A stretch of DNA of 64,000 bases, from positions 59,312 through 123,311 of the forward strand of contig NZ_JAAKEN010000009.1 in assembly GCF_011039175.1 (NCBI RefSeq). Direction: 5' to 3'. The translations under genes were made by a program, and so were the position numbers. Each line of letters opens with the position of its first letter. Position 1 is the first letter of the stretch. The notes beneath the pieces were generated by a model, which was given only the letters and a program-made list of their open reading frames with translations, searched no databases and had not been told where the DNA came from. This DNA is from Slackia sp. ZJ119. Its GTDB lineage: Bacteria; Actinomycetota; Coriobacteriia; Coriobacteriales; Eggerthellaceae. Of this stretch, positions 1 to 8,083 are shown piece after piece.

Positions 1-188
1 ATCCCCGACGTATTGAAGAACCGGCGGATGGGCAGCCCGGACGCCTCGTGCCACGCCCTCAGCTCCTCCACGGTCGGATTCTGCGCAACGATGTCGCGAT
101 CCTCGAACGCGACTTCGTTTTCCTCAAGCCACTTCTTGGCTTTCCTGCACGTCGAGCACTTGGGATATTCGATGAAGAGCACTGACAT
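1..188 (-). CDS. ArsC/Spx-family thioredoxin-fold protein (partial)
   Basis: The reading frame starts at an ATG (188-186) and runs off the left edge of the window, so only the first 62 residues are visible. They begin MSVLFIEYPKCSTCRKA, with a CxxC pair (C11, C14) directly followed by basic residues, as in the ArsC/Spx/YffB family. Later visible residues (EENEVAFEDRDIV, then NPTVEELRAW) also match the family, including the segment that leads to the glutathione or substrate loop. Family members are arsenate reductases or, more often in this group, reductase-like proteins of unknown substrate. The C-terminal half is missing, so arsenate reductase cannot be told from an Spx-like protein. Confidence 0.8.
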   Translation of the reverse strand, partial: MSVLFIEYPKCSTCRKAKKWLEENEVAFEDRDIVAQNPTVEELRAWHEASGLPIRRFFNTSG

Positions 189-458
189 GGATTTCCCCTT
201 CCCGCCGGCCTTTCCGCAGGCCAGTTTCCTGCAGCCGCCGACCATCACTGTTGAGCACGCGCATCATGATGCCACAAAACGAATGGCAGCGAAGTCGAGA
301 AACGCTCTCATGACGAAGAACGCCCTGGCGGTGCATGTCAGCCCGCGCAAGACAGCAGCTCCAAGATGTTCGCGAAACAACGACAAACGCGAGCGATTGA
401 CCGTTCGCGCCGGCACTTTGGTATCATCTGTTTGCCGGACTCAACAAAAGGAGAACTC

Positions 459-818
459 ATGGAAAGAGAACTGTTCGACTACGTCGCCGAGCGCGTTGAC
501 ATCCTCTCGATCTCAAACGCCAGCAAGCAGGCAACCAAGGAAGCGGCTCTTGCCTGGAAGGACGCCGTCGCCGATGCGAGCGATGAGGACGTCGAGGCCG
601 CTACTGCCGACCTGATCGACTTCCTCGAGGGTCGGCCCAACACGATCGACGGCGCCATCGCCTTCGCCCAAGGTCCCGCCGCCGAGATGTTCGGCAAAGA
701 AGCCGCCGACCAGCTCCTTGCCAAGCAGACCAAGCGCAAGGAACAGGGCGAGAAATACTGCGACTGCGAAGCCTGCAGCGCCGCTGTCGAGCTTCTCGCC
801 AAGTTTGGCCGCATCTAG
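459..818 (+). CDS. conserved small hypothetical protein (119 aa)
   Basis: An ATG at 459 lies 6-7 bases after a strong Shine-Dalgarno run (AAAAGGAG), which I prefer to an upstream ATG at 366 that has no such signal. The product is a soluble, acidic, helical protein ending in a small cysteine cluster (YCDCEACSAAVELL) that could bind a metal or an Fe-S cluster. I recognise no family. Its TAG stop codon is the first three bases of the terminal repeat of a MITE-like element that begins at 816. Confidence 0.7.
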   Translation: MERELFDYVAERVDILSISNASKQATKEAALAWKDAVADASDEDVEAATADLIDFLEGRPNTIDGAIAFAQGPAAEMFGKEAADQLLAKQTKRKEQGEKYCDCEACSAAVELLAKFGRI

Positions 819-973
819 GGAAGCACTGGTCAATTCCGCCGGCCCCGGGCCCGCATGACGGCGCCCGGCGGCCTCAGGCCTCGTTTGCGCACGCCAGTGC
901 GCGCTCGGCCTTCGATTGCCGGGCATCCGTCCTGCGAATCCAGGACAAGACGGCTTTAATCAGCGTTTCCCTA
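816..973. repeat. MITE-like element, copy 1 (complete, about 158 bp)
   Basis: The element starts TAGGGAAGCACTGGTCAATT and ends with the inverse of TAGGGAAACGCTGATTAAAG, giving imperfect terminal inverted repeats of roughly 17 bp. The interior has no open reading frame and contains GC-rich inverted segments. A second complete copy of the same length and internal order lies at 38418-38577, and single ends occur at 23403, 38576, 41410 and 51116. The TAG at its left tip is the stop codon of the preceding gene. Confidence 0.75.
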
Positions 974-1079
974 GGCGAAAACGTGGGCCGAAGCTTCGGG
1001 GGCCCAGCGTTTCCTTGGGGACGCGTCACAGGCACGGCCGCTTGCAGTAAGATGATGTCCTCGTCGTTAGGGGGATTGT

Positions 1080-1751
1080 ATGGATGCAGCGTTGTTCAGG
1101 TCCGCGCTTGTGAAGTTCGTCGCGGGTCTTCTGGTCGTCGGCCTTTTGCTGTTCCTGCCTGCGGGGACGCTGTCTTGGTGGCGCGGGTGGCTGCTCGTGG
1201 GGGTTCTTTTCGTGCCCATGTTCGCGGCAGGCCTCGTCATGATGGCGAAGGCGCCGGACTTGCTTAGGATCCGCCTGAACGCACGCGAGGAGCAGGCCGA
1301 GCAGCGCACGGTGGTCGCGCTCTCATGCCTCATGTTCGTCGCCGCCTTCGTCGTCGCCGGGCTCGGCTGCCGCTTCGGCTGGCCGACGCTGCCCGAGTGG
1401 GCGTCGTGGGCGGGCGCGGCGGCGTTCCTTGCGGCATACGCGCTCTATGCGGAGGTCATGCGCGAGAACGCCTACCTTTCGCGCACGGTGGAGGTGAGGC
1501 AAGGCCAGCACGTGGTGGACACCGGCCTGTACGGCATAGTGCGGCATCCCATGTACAGCGCGACGATGCTGCTGTTCCTCTCGATGCCCGTCGTGCTCGG
1601 CTCCCCGTTCTCGTTCGTGATCATGCTTGCGTACGTCCCCATAATCGCCAAGAGGATACGCAACGAGGAGAAGGTGCTTGCCGACGAGCTCGAAGGCTAC
1701 CCGGAATACCTGCGCCGTGTGAGGTGGCGGCTCGTCCCGCACGTCTGGTAG
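1080..1751 (+). CDS. isoprenylcysteine carboxyl methyltransferase (ICMT)-family membrane protein
   Basis: This 223-residue integral membrane protein has four to five hydrophobic segments. It carries the family signature near residues 150-165 (DTGLYGIVRHPMYSA) and the C-terminal block NEEKVL...GYPEYLRRV, which together form the S-adenosylmethionine-binding region of ICMT/PEMT-like methyltransferases. Bacterial members methylate unknown lipids or small molecules. The ATG follows an AGGGGG ribosome site. Two further family members occur in the window (from 55537 and 63451), but they are only distantly similar. The substrate cannot be assigned. Confidence 0.85.
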   Translation: MDAALFRSALVKFVAGLLVVGLLLFLPAGTLSWWRGWLLVGVLFVPMFAAGLVMMAKAPDLLRIRLNAREEQAEQRTVVALSCLMFVAAFVVAGLGCRFGWPTLPEWASWAGAAAFLAAYALYAEVMRENAYLSRTVEVRQGQHVVDTGLYGIVRHPMYSATMLLFLSMPVVLGSPFSFVIMLAYVPIIAKRIRNEEKVLADELEGYPEYLRRVRWRLVPHVW

Positions 1752-2016
1752 CGGGCAAAGCCGCAGCTCAGAAGCTTGATTCGTTCAAGCTCGTCCAGGT
1801 TGTCGGTCACGACGGTCGCGGCGCTTTCCGTTGCCCATCGACAAGGATGTGGCCAATCGCGAAGCCGTCGTCTTCGGCTGCGACGCCATCCTCGACGAGA
1901 TCCGCGCCGCAAAAGACAGTATGAATGACATCCACGCCACACAAGCAAGCATCACTTCCCTTGGTGAGCGGATCGCTGCTATTCTGAATTCCATCGAAAA
2001 AGAAAGGCTTGACGAC

Positions 2017-2466
2017 ATGCCAGCTACCAAGGAACAACAGCGCAACGAGCTGCACAAGACCATCTATGCGAGCAACGCGGGCAAATCGGGTGGCGAATTC
2101 TTCACTCCGCAGGAAGTTGGCGAGTTACTTGCTCGCATTGCTATCGGCAATCGCACCAGCGTGAACAAGGTCTACGACCCGTGCTGCGGTTCGGGCGGCC
2201 TCTTGCTCAAGTTTGCCAAAATCCTCGGCGCGGGCAACGTGCGCAGCGGCTTCTTCGGCCAGGAGATAAACCTGACCACGTACAACTTGGCACGCATCAA
2301 CATGTTCCTGCATGACATCAACTTCGACAGGTTCAACCTGGCGCGTGAAGACACGCTCAAAGCACCCGCCCACTGGGATGACGAGCCTTTCGACGCCATC
2401 GTCTCGAATCCGCCCTGTATAGTTAAAGTTATAAACTGTCTAAATTGCAAGCAATTGGCGGCGTAG
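2017..2466 (+). pseudogene. hsdM: hsdM, 5' part (type I DNA methyltransferase, interrupted)
   Basis: From the ATG at 2017 (AGAAAGG upstream) the protein shows the HsdM start [16 protein letters not shown], then jumps straight to [16 protein letters not shown]. About 130 residues that normally lie between these blocks are missing, so there is an internal deletion. The SAM-binding motif I (DPCCGSGG, residues 54-61) and motif IV (SNPP, residues 130-133) follow. The match stops right after NPP, where a mobile element is inserted; the final residues to 2466 are element sequence. The 3' part resumes at about 6674. The frame is open upstream to 1831 but that stretch resembles nothing I know. No hsdR is visible. 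Confidence 0.8.
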
Positions 2467-3089
2467 TTCAAAACATATTCTTGTACCAAGGCCATGCACG
2501 TGCCACGGTGAAGAAGGTCCGCAGCCACGAGCTGGCAAGGAGGCTGAAAGAAGTCTGCGACGAGGTAGGAGTCGAGAGGTTCACGCCCAGGAACATTCGC
2601 AGGAGGTACGAGACCGAGGTGGTCGTCCAAGGGGTCAGGCGCAACATCGGCAGACTCGCCCTCAAGCCGCTGACGGGGCATTCGTCGCTCGCTATCACCG
2701 AGCGCTATTACGTCAGGGACGGCATCAGGGAGTATCTGCAGGCGGTGCACGGCATCGAAATCGGCCGGCCTCTCATAAAGGGCGATGTGGTGCGGTCCGT
2801 TCCGGCCGACCTCGGTTGCGTCGAGAACGCCGTCGAGGGAGGCGCGGGGTTCTGCAGGAACCCCGAGTGCGACGTCGCGGGAACCGTCACCTGCCCGATG
2901 TGCTCGGGGTTCGTCACCGAACCGGGCTGCATCCCCGAGATGGAGGAGGCCGTTGCGTCGATCAACTTGAAAATCGCGGAGTGCGGGCCAAGCCAGCACG
3001 ACAGAACGCATCTGCTGAGCGTCAAGAGGCTCTATCTCGGCTATCTCGCGGTCATGTACGAAACACGGGAGGCGCAGAATGCCGGCTAG
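2445..3089 (+). pseudogene. tyrosine recombinase (TnpA/TnpB-like), C-terminal remnant
   Basis: The open frame begins at a TTG near the left end of the element and contains only the second half of a phage-integrase catalytic domain: RNIRRRYETEV, then LKPLTGHSSLAITERYY, with the GHSS box and the active-site tyrosine. It is followed by a cysteine-rich tail (C-N-P-E-C, C-P-M-C) typical of recombinases of this transposon group. The N-terminal DNA-binding domain and the first catalytic arginine are gone, so it should be inactive. Its end overlaps the next gene (ATG at 3079). Confidence 0.7.
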
Positions 3090-4075
3090 CGCAACAGCCG
3101 AACAGAGGTCCTCCTGGGCCTTCGTAGGCGAAGCACCGCGAACGTCGGTAATAGCGAGCATTGATGAGATGCGGTTCGAAGGCGAGAGACTTCTTGCCGA
3201 TCTTCGGCTAAGCCCTGTGGTGGAGTTCGCCGGCTTCTCGATCGACTTCGGCTCGAACCTTTGGGACTTCACGGCGGCAACCGACCTGCCTATCGAAACC
3301 TGCAACCTTAAGGCAAAGTTCTACGGTGAGCCCTACGACGACTTCCTGAAGCTGTACCTGCTCAGCTGTATTATTTGGAGGAGGACGAAGGTACAGACCG
3401 CGATTCTCTACGTCAGAACCGTGGACATAGCCTTGCGCGACATGGGCGCTGCACGCAAGGGTGTCAGGATGCTTACCTGCGAGGACTTCGAGCGTGGGCT
3501 AGAGAGGACATCGGCGCTGAGCTACAGCCATAAGACGACGGAGGCCCGGCAGCTCTGCCTGTTCCTGGAGTTCTACGAGGCCTACTTCGGCAGGCTCGCC
3601 GATCCCGGGCTGATACCCCTGCTCGACAGGTCCTCTTCCGAGGCGGCGAGGAAGCTGGCCGGATGCGAAGGATGGCGGGCCATTCTCGACGACTGCTTCG
3701 TCCTCTTGCTGGAATGCTGCAGAAGATCTTTGGAATGTGATGACGAGCCATTTATACTGCGCGTTCGGGGTGTGCCCTAATCAGTGCCATATGTTCTTCA
3801 TGCTACCCGACGCACTCGATGCCGTCCGCATGTACATGGGGCTTGTCGACGCAAACATCGAGGCCGGACACGTAAAGACGGCGGCCAACGAGCTAAGGAA
3901 GGCCCAAAATGTCATCCGCTTGGCTGTCTTGCCCGAACTTGATGAGCTGGAGGAGCAGCTGGCCGACAAGGGGCCGCAGCGAATCGTCGAGAAGCATCCT
4001 TCCTTAGCTGACATCGTGGATAATATCGAAGAAGCCGAAACGGAGGTGGGCTTGTGGCTGAATCGGAAGGACTGA
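3079..4075 (+). pseudogene. second tyrosine recombinase, core deleted and frameshifted
   Basis: The frame 3079-3780 encodes an N-terminal SAM-like core-binding domain (about 220 residues; WDFTAATDLP...YDDFLKLYLLSCIIW) and then ends in unrelated residues. A different frame, 3737-4075, encodes the zinc-binding tail of such a recombinase (YCAFGVCPNQCHMFFML) plus a helical C-terminus. The whole catalytic domain that should join the two parts is missing. I read this as one gene with an internal deletion around 3735. The truncated N-terminal protein could still be made from the ATG at 3079. Confidence 0.65.
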
Positions 4076-4560
4076 ACGTTCGGGAGGCCGTCGAGAGAAA
4101 ACTTATAGCGCTGGGTGTGGATGCGGATGACGTGAATGTGCGCACGTTGCGACACCTCGAACTAATCGAGAAAGCCGTGCAAGCTGAGGAGGAAAGACTC
4201 AAGCAGGCCAAGGCAACGGTTCGGGGCCGCGGGTTCGTCTTGAGCGCCATCTCCGCAGCGAGCGGAGTGTCGCGCGCCACGTTCTACAACAAGCCGCTGC
4301 TCGCGGAATACGTCGCGCTCAGCAGATCCGAGGCGGTCGGCGACATCGACGCGACCGCCTCGAGAGCCGAGCTTGCGGCGGCCAACGCGAAGGTGCGCCG
4401 GCTCATGGAGCGCGACGGGGCGCTCGTGCTGGCGCTCGCGGACAACGAGAGGCTGGCGAAGAGGATCGAGGCGCTGGAGGCGGCGCTGGAGGACGTCCGG
4501 CGCCACTTCGAGGGAACGCCGAGAGGAAGGGTCGTGCCCTTCGGGAAGGACGTAAGATGA
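4054..4560 (+). CDS. TnpC-like HTH/coiled-coil transposition accessory protein
   Basis: A GTG start at 4054 with GGAGGTGG upstream overlaps the preceding frame. The 168-residue protein has a helical N-terminus, a helix-turn-helix-like stretch (ISAASGVSRATFYNKPLL, about residues 66-85) and a long predicted coiled coil (about 100-155). This is the form of the small third protein of Tn554-type elements (TnpC, DUF6262-like), thought to bind DNA and set orientation. It is intact, in contrast to both recombinases, and its stop overlaps the next start (ATGA). Confidence 0.6.
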   Translation: MAESEGLNVREAVERKLIALGVDADDVNVRTLRHLELIEKAVQAEEERLKQAKATVRGRGFVLSAISAASGVSRATFYNKPLLAEYVALSRSEAVGDIDATASRAELAAANAKVRRLMERDGALVLALADNERLAKRIEALEAALEDVRRHFEGTPRGRVVPFGKDVR

Positions 4561-4892
4561 ACTTCGAGGAAGCCGCGGAGAAGGCCTTGGCGTTCAGGGA
4601 GGAACGCGACTGGTCCCGGTTCCACAACCCCAAAGACCTGGCCGTGTCCATCAGCCTGGAAGCAGCCGAGCTGCTCGAGGTGTTCCAGTGGTCGGGCGCC
4701 GACCTGGAAGTTGCGCAGAAGGCCGCCAGGGCCAAAGAGGAGCTCGCCGACGTGGTGATCTACTGCATATACATGGCAGACAGGCTCGGTGTCGACATCG
4801 CCGAGGCGATCAGCGATAAAATCGAGGCCAACGGCAGGAAATACCCCGTAGAGAAATCAAGGGGCAACTCGAGGAAGTACGACGAACTATGA
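4557..4892 (+). CDS. MazG/DCTPP1-like nucleotide pyrophosphohydrolase
   Basis: This 111-residue protein matches the small all-alpha NTP pyrophosphatase type: RDWSRFHNPKDLAVSISLE, then AAELLEVFQW and EELADVVIY. The metal-binding acidic residues are visible as E35, E38, E62 and D65 (ExxE...ExxD). Such enzymes hydrolyse (d)NTPs, often dCTP or modified bases, to monophosphate and pyrophosphate. It overlaps both neighbours by 4 bases, so it is translationally coupled to the nuclease-ATPase that follows. As transposon cargo next to a nuclease-helicase it probably belongs to a defence module rather than to housekeeping. Confidence 0.85.
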   Translation: MNFEEAAEKALAFREERDWSRFHNPKDLAVSISLEAAELLEVFQWSGADLEVAQKAARAKEELADVVIYCIYMADRLGVDIAEAISDKIEANGRKYPVEKSRGNSRKYDEL

Positions 4893-6598
4893 TCTCCGTA
4901 GAGACAAGCGCTTCCGCGCGGAAGCCATCCGGCGCTTCCGACTTCTTCATCGACAGAGGCCCGTTCTATCCCGGCTCCCCGCTCGACGTCGCCGCCTTCG
5001 ACCTCGAGCGGGACAAGATCCTCGACTGGCCAGTGGTCTACATCCTCGCCAATGACAGGGAGGCCTATGTCGGCCAGACGACGAGCGCCGCCACGCGGAT
5101 CAACCAGCACGGTGCGAACGTGGAGAAGCAGGACTTCGAGTCGGTGAACATCATCTACCACGACGAGTTCAACGCCTCCGTCGTCACCGACTACGAGCAT
5201 CGCCTCATCGGGCTCATGCACGCCGACGGCCGCTACCGCCTGACCAACAAAAACGACGGCATGACCGAGACCAGCTACTTCTCGAAGAGCGAGTACGCCG
5301 CGATGTTCGGGGATCTGTGGGAGGAGCTGCGCACGCTGGAGCTCGCAGACCACTCCATCGCCGACATCGAGGAGACGGAGGTGTTCAAGTACTCGCCCTA
5401 CAAAGGGCTCACCGTCGACCAGAGGGTGGCGCTCGACGCGATCCTCGCCGCGATCAGGGACGGGCTCGAGAACTCGAAGCCGATCGTCGTGGAGGGCATG
5501 CCCGGCACAGGCAAGACGGTTCTCGCGATCTACCTCCTCAAGATGCTCAAGGACGATCCCGCGTACAAGGGCCTCAACGTCCGCATAATCGAACCCGTCA
5601 CGTCCCTGCGCGAGACGCTCAGGAAGTCCTTGAAGAACGTGGGAGGCTTGGATCCGGGCGACGTCATCGCCCCCACCGACCTGGTGAAGCCCGAGATGGG
5701 ATACTCCCCCGACGGCGGCAAGTGCTTCGACATCGTCCTCGTCGACGAGGCGCACAAGCTCAAGCGCCGCAAGAACCTGGGCACCCAGTTCGGCAACTAC
5801 GACCGGGTCACGCGCGAGCTCGGCCTGGCGGACGGTGCCACCCAGATGGACTGGGTCATCGCGCAGGCGAAGCTGCCCGTGTTCTTCTACGATCCGCTCC
5901 AGAGCATCGGCCCGTCGTGCCTCGGCATGTCGGCCATGCGCTCCGCGCTCGGGGACGCGCTGGACGACCCGATAGAGCTCTACAGCCAGATGAGGGTGAA
6001 GGGGGGCAGGGCCTACCTCGACTACGTCCGCGCGATTCTCGATGCCGAGGAGCCGAAGCTCGAGACCTTCGACGAGTACGACTTCGTGCTGCACGAGGAC
6101 TTCGCCGACTTCGTCGACAGCTTCGAGAGGGATTGCGGGGAGCACGAGCTCAGCCGGATGGTCGCAGGCTACGCTTGGGAGTGGAAGTCGAATCCCAAGA
6201 AATGCAAGGATCCCGCCGTCAGGGACATCGTCATAGACGGCATCGGGCTGAAATGGAACTGCACTTACGACAACTGGGTGGTCAAGGGCGCGGAAGACCC
6301 TCGCATCGCGCACGAGGTGGGCTGCATTCACTCAACGCAGGGCTACGACTTAAGCTATGCGTACGTGATCATCGGCAACGATCTCGCTTACGATCCCGAG
6401 ACGGGAGCCCTCGTCGCCGACAAGGCGAACTACTGCGACCGAAACGGCTACGCCACGGCAAGCCGAGAAGAGCTCGACCAGTACGTCAAGAACATCTACT
6501 ACGTGTTGCTGACGCGAGGGATCCTCGGCACCCACGTCTATGCCGTCAATCCCGAAATGAGGCAGTACCTGTCAAGATTCTTCCCTCAATCTGTCTAA
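4889..6598 (+). CDS. GIY-YIG nuclease fused to DUF2075 P-loop ATPase
   Basis: The 569-residue protein has an N-terminal GIY-YIG domain (Y51-I-L, Y60-V-G, R70, probable catalytic E103) and a C-terminal DUF2075 helicase-like domain. The latter shows Walker A GMPGTGKT (203-210) and Walker B VLVDEAH (283-289), with late motifs such as HSTQGYDLSYAYVIIG and YVLLTRG. DUF2075 proteins are superfamily 1-like ATPases also found with Schlafen-type domains. It starts inside the stop of the MazG-like gene (ATGA). The pairing of a nucleotide-pool enzyme with a nuclease-ATPase suggests an anti-phage function (inference). The gene is intact and GC-rich, unlike the flanking hsdM. Confidence 0.88.
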   Translation: MISVETSASARKPSGASDFFIDRGPFYPGSPLDVAAFDLERDKILDWPVVYILANDREAYVGQTTSAATRINQHGANVEKQDFESVNIIYHDEFNASVVTDYEHRLIGLMHADGRYRLTNKNDGMTETSYFSKSEYAAMFGDLWEELRTLELADHSIADIEETEVFKYSPYKGLTVDQRVALDAILAAIRDGLENSKPIVVEGMPGTGKTVLAIYLLKMLKDDPAYKGLNVRIIEPVTSLRETLRKSLKNVGGLDPGDVIAPTDLVKPEMGYSPDGGKCFDIVLVDEAHKLKRRKNLGTQFGNYDRVTRELGLADGATQMDWVIAQAKLPVFFYDPLQSIGPSCLGMSAMRSALGDALDDPIELYSQMRVKGGRAYLDYVRAILDAEEPKLETFDEYDFVLHEDFADFVDSFERDCGEHELSRMVAGYAWEWKSNPKKCKDPAVRDIVIDGIGLKWNCTYDNWVVKGAEDPRIAHEVGCIHSTQGYDLSYAYVIIGNDLAYDPETGALVADKANYCDRNGYATASREELDQYVKNIYYVLLTRGILGTHVYAVNPEMRQYLSRFFPQSV

Positions 6599-6610
6599 GG
6601 AGGAGTCATC

Positions 6611-7348
6611 GTGGCCAATGTTGCTGAACAGAGAAACATAAGAGGACTTAGACAAAAGCGAAGATTATTTATACCGCCGTTTAATTCTTCGGATTGGGGT
6701 GGCGACCAGTTGAAAGAAGATCCGAGGTGGGATTTCGGTACCCCACCTGTGGGCAATGCCAACTTCGCTTGGATGCAGCATATGATCCACCATCTGGCAG
6801 AGGGTGGTCACATGGGCATGGTGCTTGCTAATGGGTCGCTCTCATCACAAACCAACAACGAAGGCGTGATCCGTAAGGCAATCGTTGAAGCTGGGCTTGT
6901 GGAGGGCATTGTTGCCATGCCGGACCGCCTGTTCTACAGCACGGGTATTCCTGTGAGCTTATGGATCATCAGCAAGGAGCTAGGCAGGCAGCACAAGACG
7001 CTGTTCGTTGACGCCCGTGAGATGGGAACCATGGTAAGCCGCCGTCTGCGCGAGTTTACCGACGAGGATATCGCCAAGGTTGCGGACGCGTTTGATGCCT
7101 TCCGTAAGGGTGAACTTGAGGATGAGAAGGGCTTTTGTGCGGCAGTAGACGTTGGGGACATTGCTAAGCAGGATTTCATTTTGACGCCCGGACGCTATGT
7201 CGGCATCAAGGAGGAAGAAGACGACGGAGAACCCTTCGAAGAAAAAATGGTGCGCCTGACCAGCGAACTCGCCAAGTGCTTCGAGGAATCCAATCGTTTG
7301 CAAGAGCAGATCAAGAAGAACCTGGAGGCGATTGGGTATGGAATCTAA
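6611..7348 (+). pseudogene. hsdM: hsdM, 3' part with element-derived start
   Basis: From about 6674 the frame encodes the C-terminal half of a type I methyltransferase (PPFNSSDWGGDQLKEDPRW, then HMIHHLAEGGHMGMVLANG and FYSTGIPVSLWII). The open frame begins upstream, in the mobile element, at a GTG (6611) with a perfect GGAGGAG ribosome site. The half-protein of 245 residues can therefore be translated with about 21 foreign residues. The SAM-binding half lies in the separate 5' fragment. The two halves could only act together as a split enzyme, and the 5' part also has an internal deletion, so I treat the gene as broken. Confidence 0.75.
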
Positions 7349-7880
7349 ATACGTTGCGCTCGGTTCCATCGTCGATGCTTTTTCTGGTGGTACGCCTTCC
7401 AAGAATAATCGTAGCTACTGGGACGGTGATATTCCTTGGGTAAGTGCAAAGTCTATGGATGCTGACAGTATCAATAATAGTGTTTTGTATATCAGCGAAG
7501 ATGGCCTGGGCAATGGCAGCCGTCTTGCGCCTTGTGGAAGCATTCTTATGTTAACTCGCGGCAGTGGCCTCTTCACCAGAATTCCCGTTATCTGGGTCGA
7601 CTCTCCAGTAGCTTACAACCAAGACATCAAATGCCTTGTTGCCAAAGAGCAAGCGAATGCGCGATACATTTATCATTGGCTGACGTCGCGAAGAAGCCAC
7701 ATCGCTAAGACCCTAGACGTGACAGGCATTGGTGCCGGCAAAATAAACACCGATCAACTTCTCGGCATGAAAGTGTTTTGGCCTGATGCAACGACCCGTC
7801 GATCTATCGTTCAAGTTGCCGATTCCCTAATCGAAAAGATCAAGATCAACAATCAGACAAATGATTATTTGGCGGCGTGA
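7338..7880 (+). CDS. hsdS: type I restriction specificity subunit, N-terminal half
   Basis: The ATG at 7338 overlaps the end of hsdM. The 180-residue product holds one target-recognition domain (FSGGTPSKNNRSYWDGDIPW, a typical HsdS opening) and one conserved helical spacer ending KIKINNQTNDYLAA. A full HsdS has two such units (about 400 residues). It stops three codons after the 15-bp sequence CAAATGATTATTTGG, which recurs inverted at 9262. Inversion there would fuse this frame with the second half lying on the minus strand. HsdS proteins choose the DNA sequence methylated by HsdM. Confidence 0.85.
   Translation: MESKYVALGSIVDAFSGGTPSKNNRSYWDGDIPWVSAKSMDADSINNSVLYISEDGLGNGSRLAPCGSILMLTRGSGLFTRIPVIWVDSPVAYNQDIKCLVAKEQANARYIYHWLTSRRSHIAKTLDVTGIGAGKINTDQLLGMKVFWPDATTRRSIVQVADSLIEKIKINNQTNDYLAA
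7858..7872 (+). repeat. hsdS inversion repeat, left
   Basis: CAAATGATTATTTGG lies in frame within the conserved spacer of hsdS (codes NDYL). Its exact reverse complement is at 9262-9276. The reading frame is the same in both copies, so crossover joins the two hsdS halves without a shift. Confidence 0.85.
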
Positions 7881-7922
7881 TAGAGATGCCATAGCCGCAA
7901 AAGCACGGGCATGTTACACTTC

Positions 7923-7953
7923 TTGTGTCGGGAGCCGCGACATTAAGAATACG
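7923..7953 (+). promoter_or_regulatory. probable promoter of RNA leader
   Basis: TTGTGT (7923-7928) and TAAGAAT (7944-7950) are 15 bases apart, and the sequence continues ACG. The same arrangement, TTGCCC, 15 bases, TAAGAAT, ACG, precedes the DUF3800 leader on the minus strand near 53650-53681. The shared ATTAAGAATACG suggests a common promoter type. Confidence 0.4.
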
Positions 7954-8046
7954 GTTCACGTGTACGTATAACCTCCGCGGACGACGGGGTGCGCAAGCGT
8001 AGAATATCGTCCACCTGTTAGCAGGACCCGCTTATGCGGGTCCTGC
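7954..8046 (+). ncRNA. candidate antitoxin/leader RNA with terminator hairpin
   Basis: Between the hsdS half and the toxin-like gene there is no open frame, but a probable promoter is followed by about 90 bases ending in a perfect 11-bp hairpin (GCAGGACCCGC, loop TTAT, 8021-8046). In type III toxin-antitoxin loci the RNA antitoxin precedes such a terminator, which lies just before the toxin gene. I see no clear tandem RNA repeats, so the type III assignment is tentative. The 3' part (GTCCACC, then TTAG, then hairpin) resembles the DUF3800 leader at 53526-53649. Confidence 0.45.
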
Positions 8047-8083
8047 GGCTATCTGCTCTGCATTTTTGAGAAGAGGTCGAACC

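Larger units (their letters stand above)
2416..6679 (+). mobile_element. Tn554-like tyrosine-recombinase element inserted in hsdM
   Basis: Both flanks are hsdM sequence, and reading AAT CCG CC from the left into G TTT AAT from the right rebuilds the catalytic NPPF motif. CCGCC is present at both junctions. The ends share an imperfect inverted pattern, GTATA followed about 20 bases later by GTCTAA. Inside, in one co-directional, overlapping gene string, are remnants of two tyrosine recombinases, a TnpC-like HTH/coiled-coil protein, and cargo (a MazG-like enzyme and a GIY-YIG-DUF2075 protein). This three-gene recombinase layout is that of the Tn554 family. Exact ends are uncertain by a few bases. 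Confidence 0.75.

Noticed and set aside
1831..2016. Upstream extension of the hsdM frame as a true N-terminus
   Set aside because: HsdM starts at the conserved MPATKEQQ at 2017 with a ribosome site; the extension matches nothing.
4760..6331. Minus-strand open frame of about 523 codons
   Set aside because: It is antisense to the GIY-YIG-DUF2075 gene, whose domains are unmistakable on the plus strand.
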